A DNA stretch of 64,000 bases from Plasticicumulans lactativorans (GCF_004341245.1 NZ_SLWY01000003.1:124001-188000), one strand, 5' to 3'. Shown: positions 17,127 to 24,310, numbered from the stretch's first letter. The notes: generated from the sequence alone by a model not told the origin. Made by a program: numbers and translations.

Positions 17127-17557
17127 GCCTGCCTCCCGATGCCGAGTGCCCGGGCGATCGCCAGCAGCCGCCGGCGCGCCTGCCTGCCGCGATCGAGGTC
17201 CGCCGGCGACAGGGTGCGCCCGGCGGCGCGGTATTGGTCGATCAGCTCCAGGATCAGCCGCTCGTGTTCGGCCTCGGCGAGCAGCTTGGCGCGGCGCCAG
17301 GTCGAGAGCTGCTCGGGCCCGAAGCGCTGGCGATCCTGTTCCGGGAACAGCTCGGCGAGCGTCAGCCCCACGGCGGCGAGCACGTCGACCGTCGCGCAAC
17401 CGGCGTGGCAGTGCACGAGCACACGCCCGCGCTCGTCCTCGCGGATCGCCAGCGACGGGTTGCGGTCATCATGCGCCGGGCAGCGGGCCATCCAGCGGCC
17501 GGCGCCGGCGGCCTTGACGCGCTCCAGCCGCGCCAGCAAGCGTTCGGCCGGCGTCAT
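17123..17557 (-). CDS. CHC2 zinc-finger protein (primase N-terminal domain)
   Basis: This 144-residue protein contains a DnaG-like zinc ribbon near residues 24-54: CPAHDDRNPSLAI followed by VHCHAGC, giving the CxxH and C..C ligands. No TOPRIM or other primase catalytic core follows, so it is only the zinc-binding recognition part of a primase, or a regulator derived from one. It overlaps the RepA-like gene by 4 nt (ATGA), which argues that the two work together in element replication. Confidence 0.8.
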   Translation of the reverse strand: MTPAERLLARLERVKAAGAGRWMARCPAHDDRNPSLAIREDERGRVLVHCHAGCATVDVLAAVGLTLAELFPEQDRQRFGPEQLSTWRRAKLLAEAEHERLILELIDQYRAAGRTLSPADLDRGRQARRRLLAIARALGIGRQA

Positions 17558-17844
17558 GGGCGACCGCCCCGGCGGCGGCCGTGGTAGAGCCGCGCGGCCT
17601 CGGCCTGCAGGCGTTCGAGCAGCACCAGCAGGGCCGGGTAGTGGGGCCCGTCGTCGCCGCGGGCGATCGCCGCGCCGTGGTACACCACGCCGGCGGCGTA
17701 GACCCGCAGCCGCTCCAGTGCCAGCGGCTCGGCTGCATTCCCGTGCGTTCCGCGGTATCGTGGCGCGGTCGCGCCGCCCGGTGACGACTCCAGGGGCCTC
17801 GATCGGTGCCAGCCGCTCGGGGCCTTGTCATGTCTGCGGCTCAT
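17554..17844 (-). CDS. Unknown island protein, 96 residues
   Basis: A small protein with a basic, low-complexity first half and a helical second half (ALERLRVYAAGVVYHGAAIA and LLVLLERLQAEAARLYHG). No family is recognised. It overlaps both neighbours by 4 nt (17841-17844 and 17554-17557), consistent with a tightly coupled operon. Confidence 0.6.
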   Translation of the reverse strand: MSRRHDKAPSGWHRSRPLESSPGGATAPRYRGTHGNAAEPLALERLRVYAAGVVYHGAAIARGDDGPHYPALLVLLERLQAEAARLYHGRRRGGRP

Positions 17845-18515
17845 GCGTCGGCCTCCTGGTCCGCTGCCCGGCGGGCGCGCCGCTTCTCGGCAGCCTTGGC
17901 GCTGGCGGTGGCCAACCGTGCCCGCCGGCGTTCGGCGCACGCGGCGTAATGGGCTTCGAGCGCGCGGCGCGCCGCTTCCCGCCGCTGGCGCACCTGCTCG
18001 GCTTTTCGCTGCGCCCACTCGACCAGCCGCAGCCCACCGCGACCGTCGCGGCGGCGCTCGCACATGCAACTGTCCAGCACCTCACCGAACGTTTTCCCCA
18101 GCAAGCGCAGGGCCTGTTGCGCCGTATGCAGCCGTTGGTTGTCGCCCGCCCTCGCGGCCTGCTCGATGTGCGCGCCGATGGCGATGAACGTCTCGTTCAC
18201 CACCTGCAAGCCGCCGCCGGCGGCGAGGTAGCCGAGCAGCGCGGCGATGCGATCGGCGGTGGCCTGCTGCATCACCTCACAGGATTCGAGCGGCCACGCG
18301 TCGAGGATTAACAGCCATTCGCCCGGCAGCCGCCCGCCGCGGACCTTCATGAACGTCAGGTGCTCGCGGATCAGCGCGTTCGAGTCGGCGATCCACGCGC
18401 AGCGCTCGGCTTCGGTCTCCTCGATCCGGCCGAGGCCTCGCTGCAGCCGCTCGGCGACGCTGAAGCGCAGCAGGGTGGCCTCGCCGGTCGGGGTCGTCAC
18501 GACAGGGGCGCTCAT
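17841..18515 (-). CDS. Unknown island protein, 224 residues, helical and basic
   Basis: I do not recognise this protein. The N-terminal 150 residues are helical with mixed charge (LQRGLGRIEETEAERCAWIA). The last 70 are a very basic Arg/Ala coiled-coil-like tail (QRKAEQVRQRREAARRALEA), suitable for nucleic-acid contact. It is coupled by 4-nt overlaps to the genes on both sides. Likely encoded with the replication genes rather than the head genes, judging only by position. Confidence 0.6.
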   Translation of the reverse strand: MSAPVVTTPTGEATLLRFSVAERLQRGLGRIEETEAERCAWIADSNALIREHLTFMKVRGGRLPGEWLLILDAWPLESCEVMQQATADRIAALLGYLAAGGGLQVVNETFIAIGAHIEQAARAGDNQRLHTAQQALRLLGKTFGEVLDSCMCERRRDGRGGLRLVEWAQRKAEQVRQRREAARRALEAHYAACAERRRARLATASAKAAEKRRARRAADQEADA

Positions 18516-18754
18516 GCCGCACCTTCCCGGCGCAGCCGTTCCAGCAACTCGATTTCGCCCATCGCGAAGCTGCACAGTTCAAGAGCACTCACCGCCAGTT
18601 CGCCCGCGGCGGTCAGCAGCCCTTCACCGCCAGGCGCGGGCGGCACGGCCTTCAGCGCCTCCAGCACGGCGCGCAGGCCGATCAGCGTGCGGTCCTGCTG
18701 CTGCAGCAGGCCGTAGGCATCCGCCAGGTCGGAAGACAGCACGGTCGCGCTCAT
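18512..18754 (-). CDS. Unknown island protein, 80 residues
   Basis: A small, acidic, mostly helical protein (DRTLIGLRAVLEALKAVPP and ALELCSFAMGEIELLERLR) without a known domain. It overlaps by 4 nt with both neighbours. Its leucine pattern is compatible with dimerisation. Confidence 0.6.
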   Translation of the reverse strand: MSATVLSSDLADAYGLLQQQDRTLIGLRAVLEALKAVPPAPGGEGLLTAAGELAVSALELCSFAMGEIELLERLRREGAA

Positions 18755-19098
18755 GCCTCACCTCCCGGCGCCGGCTCGGGGAGCACGTAGCCGTCGCCCG
18801 GCTCTATCAGCGTCACCAGTTGCAGCGCCGCGCCGGTCAGGCTGGCGCCGATGCTGCGGATGCCGCGCCCGTCGGCGAGGGCGAAGCGCAGCCCCTGCCG
18901 GTGTGCCGCCACGTCGAGCCGGGCGACCACGTTGGCGGCGTTCAGGCAGGCGGCGTTGAGCACGGCCTTGCGCTGCGGGTTGTGCGTCGGCAGCACGCTG
19001 AGGATCACCAGCAGCTCGAACAACTCGCGGGTGAAGGCGAGCGCGGCTTCGAGCTCGGCGGACTGCGCCACGGTCGGGATGTCGGTCACGTCAGCCAT
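18751..19098 (-). CDS. Unknown island protein, 115 residues
   Basis: A protein beginning MADVTDIPTVAQSAELEAAL, with helices (ALAFTRELFELLVILSVLP) and a possible mixed C-terminal region. The ATG at 19098 overlaps the stop of the preceding gene. Segments such as LFELLVILSVL and ALQLVTLIEPGDGYVLPEP are not diagnostic. No function can be assigned. Confidence 0.6.
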   Translation of the reverse strand: MADVTDIPTVAQSAELEAALAFTRELFELLVILSVLPTHNPQRKAVLNAACLNAANVVARLDVAAHRQGLRFALADGRGIRSIGASLTGAALQLVTLIEPGDGYVLPEPAPGGEA

Positions 19099-19315
19099 GA
19101 CGCACCCCCGCGACGGCGGCGCCGTCCTGCTGGCGCTCACGCGCATCGAGCGCGGCGTAATGCCGGGCGAAGTCGACCAGCGCGAAGCGGGCGAGCCAGT
19201 CGACCGAGCAGGTGGTGTCGGCGCTGGCCAGCGCCTGCAGGGTGGCGTAGGTGTGGCGCGGAACGGCCACGGTGAGCAGCACGGTAGCGCCGTGTACGGG
19301 GTGGGGCGTGGGCAT
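19091..19315 (-). CDS. Unknown small island protein, 74 residues
   Basis: From the ATG at 19315 the product reads MPTPHPVHGATVLLTVAVPR and continues with VDWLARFALVDFARHYAALD. The frame stays open upstream to an ATG at 19699, which would give a 202-residue protein. That longer form would run through a strong minus-strand terminator hairpin (19505-19529), so I prefer the short form. No known family is recognised. Confidence 0.5.
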   Translation of the reverse strand: MPTPHPVHGATVLLTVAVPRHTYATLQALASADTTCSVDWLARFALVDFARHYAALDARERQQDGAAVAGVRHG

Positions 19316-19709
19316 GGGGCGGGCCTCGTTGATTCGTTCAAGTTCGCCGCGAACCTGTTCAAGGGTTCGGGCGCCGGGTGCTTGAACACCGCAACGAGAC
19401 GGCCGGCCGCTTTCCCCGTGAGGGTCTTGCATGACGGCCGACACCCGGCTTGATCCGAAGGCGATTCGGTCACGCTGGGCCGTGCCACGGCTCGCGCCGG
19501 GCACAAAAAAACCACGATCTCGGTCGTGGGGTTCCGCTCGTTGAGGTGTGTTCAGCACCTGCGCGGCAGGGTCCACGGCCGGCGCGGGCGGGTCCAGTCG
19601 ATTATTCCAATCGACGGCGGCGACTTGATAGGCAAGCCCGCGGCGGCGGGCTTGGTGGTGGCGCTCTCGCGCCAGGTCACGGGCGGTGTGGGTCGGCATG
19701 GCGCGGCCC
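19316..19709. other. Leader-like stretch with internal terminator
   Basis: About 390 bases between the AlpA-like gene and the first small downstream gene. A minus-strand frame is open throughout (from 19699), but a terminator hairpin interrupts it. It could be a regulatory leader, or one long gene with an embedded attenuator. Confidence 0.45.
19505..19529 (-). terminator. Strong intrinsic terminator or attenuator
   Basis: On the minus strand, CCACGA pairs with TCGTGG over a 6-nt loop and is followed by seven T residues (19505-19511). It lies between the AlpA-like gene and the long downstream operon, so it would separate regulation from replication and head genes unless antitermination occurs. 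P4-like satellites are known to control replication genes by premature termination; whether this site works that way is inference. Confidence 0.7.
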
Positions 19710-19934
19710 TCACGCAGCGGAACGCGCCGCCGGACGGGCGGCGATCCAGGCGTCGATCTCGCGCTCGCGCCAGGCGACGGAGCGCTCGCCGATGCGCACC
19801 GCGGCAGGCGCACGCCCGGCCGCCATGTCGGCGTACCACGCACTGCGGCTGCGGCCCGTGCGGGCCAGAACCTCGCGCAGGCGGATCAGGCGCTCGGCGG
19901 CGCCGGGGTGGGGCAGGGTGTCGGGGGAAGGCAT
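19710..19934 (-). CDS. AlpA-family excisionase/transcriptional regulator
   Basis: A 74-residue MerR-like helix-turn-helix protein. It has RLIRLREVLARTGRSRSAWY followed by DMAAGRAPAAVRIGERSVAW and REREIDAWIAARP, the standard AlpA/phage-DNA-binding pattern. AlpA proteins activate satellite excision and operon transcription; in PICIs they are the main switch. The ATG at 19934 gives the usual family length. Two tandem 9-mers lie in the 91-nt gap upstream. Confidence 0.88.
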   Translation of the reverse strand: MPSPDTLPHPGAAERLIRLREVLARTGRSRSAWYADMAAGRAPAAVRIGERSVAWREREIDAWIAARPAARSAA

Positions 19935-19997
19935 GGGACGGCTCCGGCGTTGGTGAACGACGGGCCGACGATGGCGGGGCCGTGTCCGGCCGGGTGA

Positions 19998-20015
19998 ATA
20001 GAAGCAATAGAAGCA
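19998..20015. repeat. Two tandem ATAGAAGCA 9-mers
   Basis: ATAGAAGCA occurs twice in tandem at 19998-20015, followed by ATAG and an inverted GCTTCT at 20022-20027. The cluster lies just upstream of the AlpA-like gene on the minus strand, so it is a candidate operator. Confidence 0.4.
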
Positions 20016-20025
20016 ATAGCGGCTT

Positions 20026-20688
20026 CTAGCGGTCACGCGCTCGCTTGAAGCGCTTGGCAAGCAACGCGTGACTGGTGGTGTGTGACTTGCCTTGGCTGTC
20101 GGTCCAGATCAGCCCGCTGTCGTCTTCATCGACGACGGCGCCCGAGGCGTCACAGCCTGGTCGCAGCCGTTCGTAAAGCTCCGGGTCGGTCGGTTCTCGG
20201 CCGAGCCACCGCCGCCGCTCGTCCAGCGCCTCTTCGATGGCCTCGCTCAGTCGATCCCGGCGGGTGCGCGGGGCAGTCGGCGGCAGGCGGTCGGGCTGCG
20301 CTGGCGCGGCCGGTTCCAGCCATACCCACGCCAGCGGGCAGTCGCTCGGGCCGATGCCCTCCGCCTGCAGGCAAGCGCGCACGGCCGCGCGCGAGTAGAC
20401 CGCGATCGTCTCGGTACGCTCGGGGATGTCGCGATGCGATGGGTCGGGCGGGCGATCACTCAAAGGGCCGTAGCTTCTGACCCGTCGCCCGACGCGCACA
20501 CGCCGCGCCGGGATCACGCGCGCTTCAGGCTCGGCCACAAGGCGGCCGCCTTCGATCGCTCGTCTGAAGAAATCCCGCCAAACCTCTGCCTCGGCGCCGC
20601 CTGCCGGGGCAAACAAGCCCAGCAGTTCAAGCAACGGGATGCGCTCGGGCAGCGCGCGCGCCCGCGCACGCAGGACCGCGTGAACCAT
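20026..20688 (-). CDS. Unknown island protein, 220 residues
   Basis: This protein is not recognised. It begins with a helical segment containing IPLLELLGLFAPAGGAE and has a middle region EPEARVIPARRVRVGRRVRS. Around residues 115-165 it has AWVWLEPAAPAQP and DRLSEAIEEALDERRRWLG. It ends in a basic, polar tail (SHALLAKRFKRARDR) that could contact DNA. It lies between the integrase and the AlpA-like gene. Confidence 0.6.
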   Translation of the reverse strand: MVHAVLRARARALPERIPLLELLGLFAPAGGAEAEVWRDFFRRAIEGGRLVAEPEARVIPARRVRVGRRVRSYGPLSDRPPDPSHRDIPERTETIAVYSRAAVRACLQAEGIGPSDCPLAWVWLEPAAPAQPDRLPPTAPRTRRDRLSEAIEEALDERRRWLGREPTDPELYERLRPGCDASGAVVDEDDSGLIWTDSQGKSHTTSHALLAKRFKRARDR

Positions 20689-21094
20689 CGCGCCGACTCC
20701 TCGGGCGGACTCCAGAAGGGAACGCAGCGCGGGCCGGTGGAGTGGTCCGGCGTTCAGGCCGTCGCCCTAGCGCTGCTGGCGGGATGGTAGCGCGTAAGTG
20801 ACTGATGGGTTCAATTCCGGGAATTCCCGGAATTGCCGGCACGGCGTCGCGCCGGGCAGCCGGTGCGGCAGGGCGCACGATTTGTGATCACAAGCCGGCG
20901 CGTTGCCAGCGCAGAACACGCCCAGACAGCCGTCGAAACGCCGCCGGCGACAGTCGCGCCACCAGTCACGCCACTCTGTGAGGCTGGCGCCGATGACGCG
21001 AACGGCGCGAATGGCGCGAATGGATGGGAAAACAGTGATCACAAAACAGGCTTTCGAGAAGCACGCGAAGGGGGTGATCCGGCACCCGGTCAGC
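20689..21094. other. Gene-poor stretch next to the integrase
   Basis: About 400 bases between the integrase stop and the 220-residue gene. Most of it is the right copy of the long repeat (20848-21080). A short AATTCCGGGAATTCCCGGAA stretch at about 20813-20832 is a compact inverted repeat. No gene is supported here. Confidence 0.55.
20848..21080 (+). repeat. Right copy of inverted 235-bp repeat, related to RepA-like 3' end
   Basis: Plus-strand copy of the sequence found on the minus strand at 11522-11760, about 90% identical by eye. It contains GTGATCAC sites at 20881-20893 and 21035-21046 and the 9-bp run near 20986-21021. Its translation has VETPPA, ANGANGANG and DHKTGFREAREGG, matching the C-terminal tail of the island's RepA-like protein. 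The frame is cut short on both sides, so it is a fragment. Confidence 0.8.
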
Positions 21095-22309
21095 TCAGCC
21101 CGTGCGCCTCATCGGCACCACGTTGTTGGCCTTGAGCGCATCGAGGTAGTCCGCCCATTGCTGCATCATCCGCCGCCGCTCGGGCAGGTGCGCCGTGCGG
21201 TTGTAGGCGCGCCCGTTGGGGTCGCGCACCTCGTGCGCAAGCTGGTGCTCGATGAAGTCGGGGCGCACGCCGAGCACTTCATCGAGGATCGTCCGCGCCA
21301 TCGCCCGGAAGCCGTGCCCGCTCATCTCGTCCTTGCCGTAGCCCATGCGCCGCAGCGCGGCGAGGATCGCGTTGTCGCTCATCGGGCGGGCGGCGCTGCG
21401 GGCGCCGGGGAACACGTAGCGACCGCGACCGCTGAGCGCGTGCAGCTCGTGCAGGATCGCGAGCGCCTGCGTGCTCAACGGCACAAGGTGCGCGGTGCGC
21501 ATCTTCATGCGCGCGGCGGGGATGCTCCACTGCGCGGCCTCCAGATCGAATTCGGACCACTCGGCCTTGCGCAGCTCGCCCGGGCGTACGAACAGCAGCG
21601 GGGCCAGCCGCAGGGCGCAGCGGGTGACGAAGGCACCCGCATAGGCATCGATCGCGCGCAGCAGGGCCGCCACGCCGGCGGGGTCGGTGACGGCGGCGAA
21701 GTGGGTGCCCTTGACCGGGGCCAGGGCGCCGCGCAGATCGGCGCAGGGGTCGCGCTCGGCGCGCCCCGTGGCGATGGCGTAGCGCAGCACCTGCCCGCAG
21801 TTCTGGCGCGCGCGGTGGGCCGTCTCGATGGCGCCGCGGGCCTCGATGCGACGCAGTACGGCCAGCAGCTCGGGCGCTTTCAGGTCGGCGACCGGGCGGG
21901 CGCCGAGCCACGGGAACACGTCGCGCTCCAGCCGGCGGATGATCTTCTCGCCATGCCCGGGCGCCCAGGTGGGGGAGTGCTTGGCGTACCACTCGCGGGC
22001 GACCACCTCGAAGCTGTTCGCAGCGCGCTCGGCACCGGCGAGCTTCTGCGCCTTGCGCTGCGCGCCCGGATCGATGCCATCCGCCAGCAGGGTGCGCGCT
22101 TTGTCTCGGCGCTCGCGGGCCATCTTCAGGCTGACGGCGGGATACACGCCGAGCGATAGCCGCTTCTCCTTGCCGTCGACGCGGTACTTGAAGCGCCACC
22201 ACTTGCCCCCGCTGGGGGCGACTTCCAGGTACAGCCCGCCCTCATCGGCCAGGCGTACGGGTTTGGCGGCGGGTTTGGCGTTGCGGATCGCGGTGTCGGT
22301 CAGGGGCAT
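21095..22309 (-). CDS. int: P4-type tyrosine integrase
   Basis: A 404-residue site-specific recombinase with the DUF4102 arm-binding N-terminus (MPLTDTAIRNAKPAAKP, GGLYLEVAPSGGKWW), a central core-binding domain and the catalytic domain. Candidate catalytic residues are R242 in VRPGEL, H332 and R335 in GHGFRAMART, H359 in HQLAHE and Y369 in GRAYNR. The ATG at 22309 gives the usual start; an upstream frame extension lies in an array of GTTGCCCCC repeats. It is adjacent to the 3' end of ssrA, the standard position for an integrase using that site. Confidence 0.95.
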   Translation of the reverse strand: MPLTDTAIRNAKPAAKPVRLADEGGLYLEVAPSGGKWWRFKYRVDGKEKRLSLGVYPAVSLKMARERRDKARTLLADGIDPGAQRKAQKLAGAERAANSFEVVAREWYAKHSPTWAPGHGEKIIRRLERDVFPWLGARPVADLKAPELLAVLRRIEARGAIETAHRARQNCGQVLRYAIATGRAERDPCADLRGALAPVKGTHFAAVTDPAGVAALLRAIDAYAGAFVTRCALRLAPLLFVRPGELRKAEWSEFDLEAAQWSIPAARMKMRTAHLVPLSTQALAILHELHALSGRGRYVFPGARSAARPMSDNAILAALRRMGYGKDEMSGHGFRAMARTILDEVLGVRPDFIEHQLAHEVRDPNGRAYNRTAHLPERRRMMQQWADYLDALKANNVVPMRRTG

Positions 22310-22311
22310 TT

Positions 22312-22370
22312 GGGGGCAACACCTCGCGGGGGCAACCGAGTTGCCCCCCATGTTGCCCCCAGTTGCCCCC
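22312..22370. repeat. Array of five GTTGCCCCC sites upstream of int
   Basis: GTTGCCCCC occurs at 22340-22348, 22352-22360 and 22362-22370, and inverted as GGGGGCAAC at 22312-22320 and 22328-22336. A near copy, TTTGCCCCC, lies near the other att site (10583-10591). The arrangement suggests integrase/excisionase arm-type sites that also overlap the int promoter region. Confidence 0.65.
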
Positions 22371-22407
22371 GGCTGTCAGCGGTTGTCACTGGAACACTGC
22401 GGACGTG

Positions 22408-22449
22408 AAAAAGGCCGTAAGCCTTGGGTTTACCAGTGCTTACGGCCTT
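22408..22449 (-). terminator. Terminator now serving ssrA
   Basis: A perfect 12-bp stem (AAGGCCGTAAGC and complement) is followed on the minus strand by T residues. It lies 26 nt past the tmRNA 3' end, on the island side of the attachment site. It can replace the original ssrA terminator, which appears to have been displaced to 10467-10501. Confidence 0.75.
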
Positions 22450-22474
22450 CTTCGGACGACTTCGGATCAGTAAT

Positions 22475-22488
22475 TGGTGGAGCCGGCG
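22475..22488. other. Attachment site within the 3' end of ssrA
   Basis: TGGTGGAGCCGGCG is the tmRNA acceptor 3' end read on the plus strand. The island integrase lies next to it and an imperfect copy is found at 10508-10520. ssrA is rebuilt intact on integration, because its 3' CCA end is still encoded. Confidence 0.6.
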
Positions 22489-22843
22489 GGAATCGAACCC
22501 GCGTCCGCAAGTCCGCCGCCCTTGGTACTACATGCTTAGCCTCGTCTTTGATTTAACCGATCGCAACCCGACGGGCAGGGTATTGAGCGGCGGTCCCTTG
22601 GGGATTTAACGCTGCGGCCTAGGGCAGGCGTTAGCGCGATTTCGTGCTAGGTCGACCCCTGGATGTTCTTGCGAACCCCGGACTTCACGAACACGTTCCG
22701 GGCCAGAGGCTGGCCGGGTTAAGCGGCCAGAGCGTAGTTGTCGTCGTTGGCAACTATTGGCTTGCCGCATTTTTTACGAGGCTAGCGACATCCTCGGCAT
22801 GCACCTCAGGTTTTGTAACCCACGTCGAAACCAAGTCGGCCCC
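22475..22843 (-). ncRNA. ssrA: tmRNA
   Basis: A 369-nt tmRNA gene. The 5' end starts GGGGCCGACTTGG and pairs with the 3' end (CCGCCGGCTCCACCA) to form the tRNA-like domain with a T-loop GGTTCGATTCC. The tag frame (22719-22751, minus) encodes ANDDNYALAA and a TAA stop, a typical betaproteobacterial degradation tag. It rescues stalled ribosomes with SmpB, whose gene ends 58 nt upstream. The island is inserted at its 3' end. Confidence 0.97.
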
Positions 22844-22901
22844 TACGTTGCAAAGAATACATGATAAGCACCCAACATGCCAGTCTGGGGAAGCGCTGGC
22901 G

Positions 22902-23369
22902 CTAATGACGCATCAAGCGTGCCTTGTCGCGTTCCCAGTCCCGCTCCTTGTCAACGGCGCGCTTGTCATAGTCCTTCTTGCCCTTGGCCAGCCCGATCTC
23001 AAGCTTGGCGCGGCCGCGCTTCCAGTAGAGGTTGAGCGGCATCAGGGTGTAGCCCTTGCGGTCGACGGCCACCACGAGTTTCGCGATCTGTTCGCGATGC
23101 AGCAGCAACTTGCGCGTGCGGGTCGGGTCCGGGCGCACGTGCGTGGATGCCGAAAGCAGGGGCGTGATATGGCAACCGAACAGCCAGGCCTCGCCATCCT
23201 TGAGCAACACGTACGCTTCCTTCAACTGGGCACGACCGTCGCGCAGGGCCTTCACCTCCCAGCCTTCGAGCGACAGCCCGGCCTCGAGCCGCTCCTCGAT
23301 GAAGTAGTCGTGAAAGGCCTTCTTGTTGCCGGCAATGCTGGCAGGCGCGTTGGCGGGTTTCTTGCTCAT
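22902..23369 (-). CDS. smpB: SsrA-binding protein
   Basis: SmpB (155 residues) binds tmRNA and delivers it to stalled ribosomes. The N-terminus has [20 protein letters not shown], the OB-fold core has [19 protein letters not shown], and the C-terminal tail [20 protein letters not shown] has the expected basic helix that enters the mRNA channel. It lies just upstream of ssrA on the same strand, so the two are probably linked in expression. Divergent from ratA. Confidence 0.97.
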   Translation of the reverse strand: MSKKPANAPASIAGNKKAFHDYFIEERLEAGLSLEGWEVKALRDGRAQLKEAYVLLKDGEAWLFGCHITPLLSASTHVRPDPTRTRKLLLHREQIAKLVVAVDRKGYTLMPLNLYWKRGRAKLEIGLAKGKKDYDKRAVDKERDWERDKARLMRH

Positions 23370-23523
23370 GGCGGTCGATTGTAGAGGAGAGCCCTGCCGG
23401 CTGCACGGCACTTCGATTGAGCAGGTGGCTGAATTGGTCGAGAATGCGCGGTCCCGGTGCCCAGGCTGCCGGACATCGAGTGCGTATGCTGATCGGCCCC
23501 ACCCGATCATGGAGATGAGGCGC

Positions 23524-23961
23524 GTGCCCACAGTTCGCAAGAGTGCGCTGGTGCCATATTCGGCCGCGGAGATGTATGCGCTGGTCGCGGACATCGAGGC
23601 CTATCCCCGCTTCCTGCCTTGGTGCCGATCGACACGGGTGCTGTCGCGCAATCCGGATGAGGTGCGGGCGAGCATCGAAATGGCCAAGGGACCGGTGAAT
23701 AAGACGTTCTCGACCTGCAACCGTTTGCAGAACAACAAGATGATGGAGATGCGTCTGATCGATGGCCCCTTCGAGCGACTGGAGGGGTTCTGGCGCTTCG
23801 AGGCGCTGGGTGACCAGGCGTGCAAGGTCTCGCTCGACATGGAGTTCGAGTTCGCCAACGCGCTGCTGCGTGCGGCGATCGGCTCGATCTTCAGCACCAT
23901 CGCGAATTCGCTGGTGGATGCCTTCGTCAAGCGGGCGGCCGAACTCTATGGCCGGCGCTGA
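23524..23961 (+). CDS. ratA: START/polyketide cyclase-like protein RatA
   Basis: A 145-residue protein of the SRPBCC fold. It has [20 protein letters not shown] at the N-terminus and the [15 protein letters not shown] segment, both characteristic of RatA/Coq10-like proteins. In E. coli RatA was reported to affect 70S formation, while the Coq10 relatives bind ubiquinone; the role here is not shown. I prefer the GTG at 23524 (family-like start, GGAG 9 nt upstream). ATG codons at 23509 and 23515 are alternatives. The rnfH start overlaps its end. Confidence 0.88.
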   Translation: MPTVRKSALVPYSAAEMYALVADIEAYPRFLPWCRSTRVLSRNPDEVRASIEMAKGPVNKTFSTCNRLQNNKMMEMRLIDGPFERLEGFWRFEALGDQACKVSLDMEFEFANALLRAAIGSIFSTIANSLVDAFVKRAAELYGRR

Positions 23962-24280
23962 TGTCCTCCCGGTCGAAGTCGTCTACGCACGCCCCGAGGT
24001 GCAGGTGATCGTGCGGCTCGAATTGCTGGCGGGGGCGACGGTCGGAGATGCCGTCGACGCTGCCAGGCTCGAACGGCGCTTTCCGGAACTCGCGGGGCAG
24101 ACGTTCGACGTCGGGGTGTTCGGCAAGGTATGCGCGCGCGATACCCCCCTGCGCGCAGGCGACCGGGTGGAGATTTACCGATCGTTGCTCGCCGACCCCA
24201 AGGCGGTACGCAAGCAGCGCGCTGCCGAGGGCAAGCGGGTGCGTAAGGGGGGAGGGGCGGAACCTCCTGCCGAGGTTTGA
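23948..24280 (+). CDS. rnfH: RnfH family protein
   Basis: A small ubiquitin-like-fold protein (110 residues) with VEVVYARPEVQVIVRLELLA, FDVGVFGKVCARDTPLRAGD and DRVEIYRSLLADPKAVRKQR, the RnfH pattern. It overlaps ratA by 14 nt, the common ratA-rnfH arrangement. The biochemical role is not settled. The C-terminal tail is basic and disordered. Confidence 0.92.
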   Translation: MAGADVLPVEVVYARPEVQVIVRLELLAGATVGDAVDAARLERRFPELAGQTFDVGVFGKVCARDTPLRAGDRVEIYRSLLADPKAVRKQRAAEGKRVRKGGGAEPPAEV

Positions 24281-24310
24281 GCGGGCCGTCGCGCGCGACG
24301 AAAGCGCTGC

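Larger units (their letters stand above)
10508..22488. mobile_element. 12-kb capsid-encoding integrative island (satellite-like) in ssrA
   Basis: The element runs from the tmRNA 3' end, with a P4-type integrase adjacent, to an imperfect copy of that end next to an orphan terminator. All genes lie on the minus strand and many overlap by ATGA. Order from the integrase: int, unknown, alpA-like, unknown, three small genes plus one larger unknown, CHC2 zinc finger, RepA-type ATPase, unknown, head protease, decoration protein, two unknown helical proteins, major capsid protein, ProQ/FinO protein. No terminase, portal, connector, tail or lysis gene is recognisable. The make-up resembles capsid-forming phage-inducible islands but with an even smaller head set. 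Confidence 0.75.

Noticed and set aside
20833-21135. Plus-strand gene of 100 codons next to the integrase
   Set aside because: Its central part is the truncated RepA-like 3' repeat, and the ends read into unrelated frames, including the antisense of the integrase 3' end.
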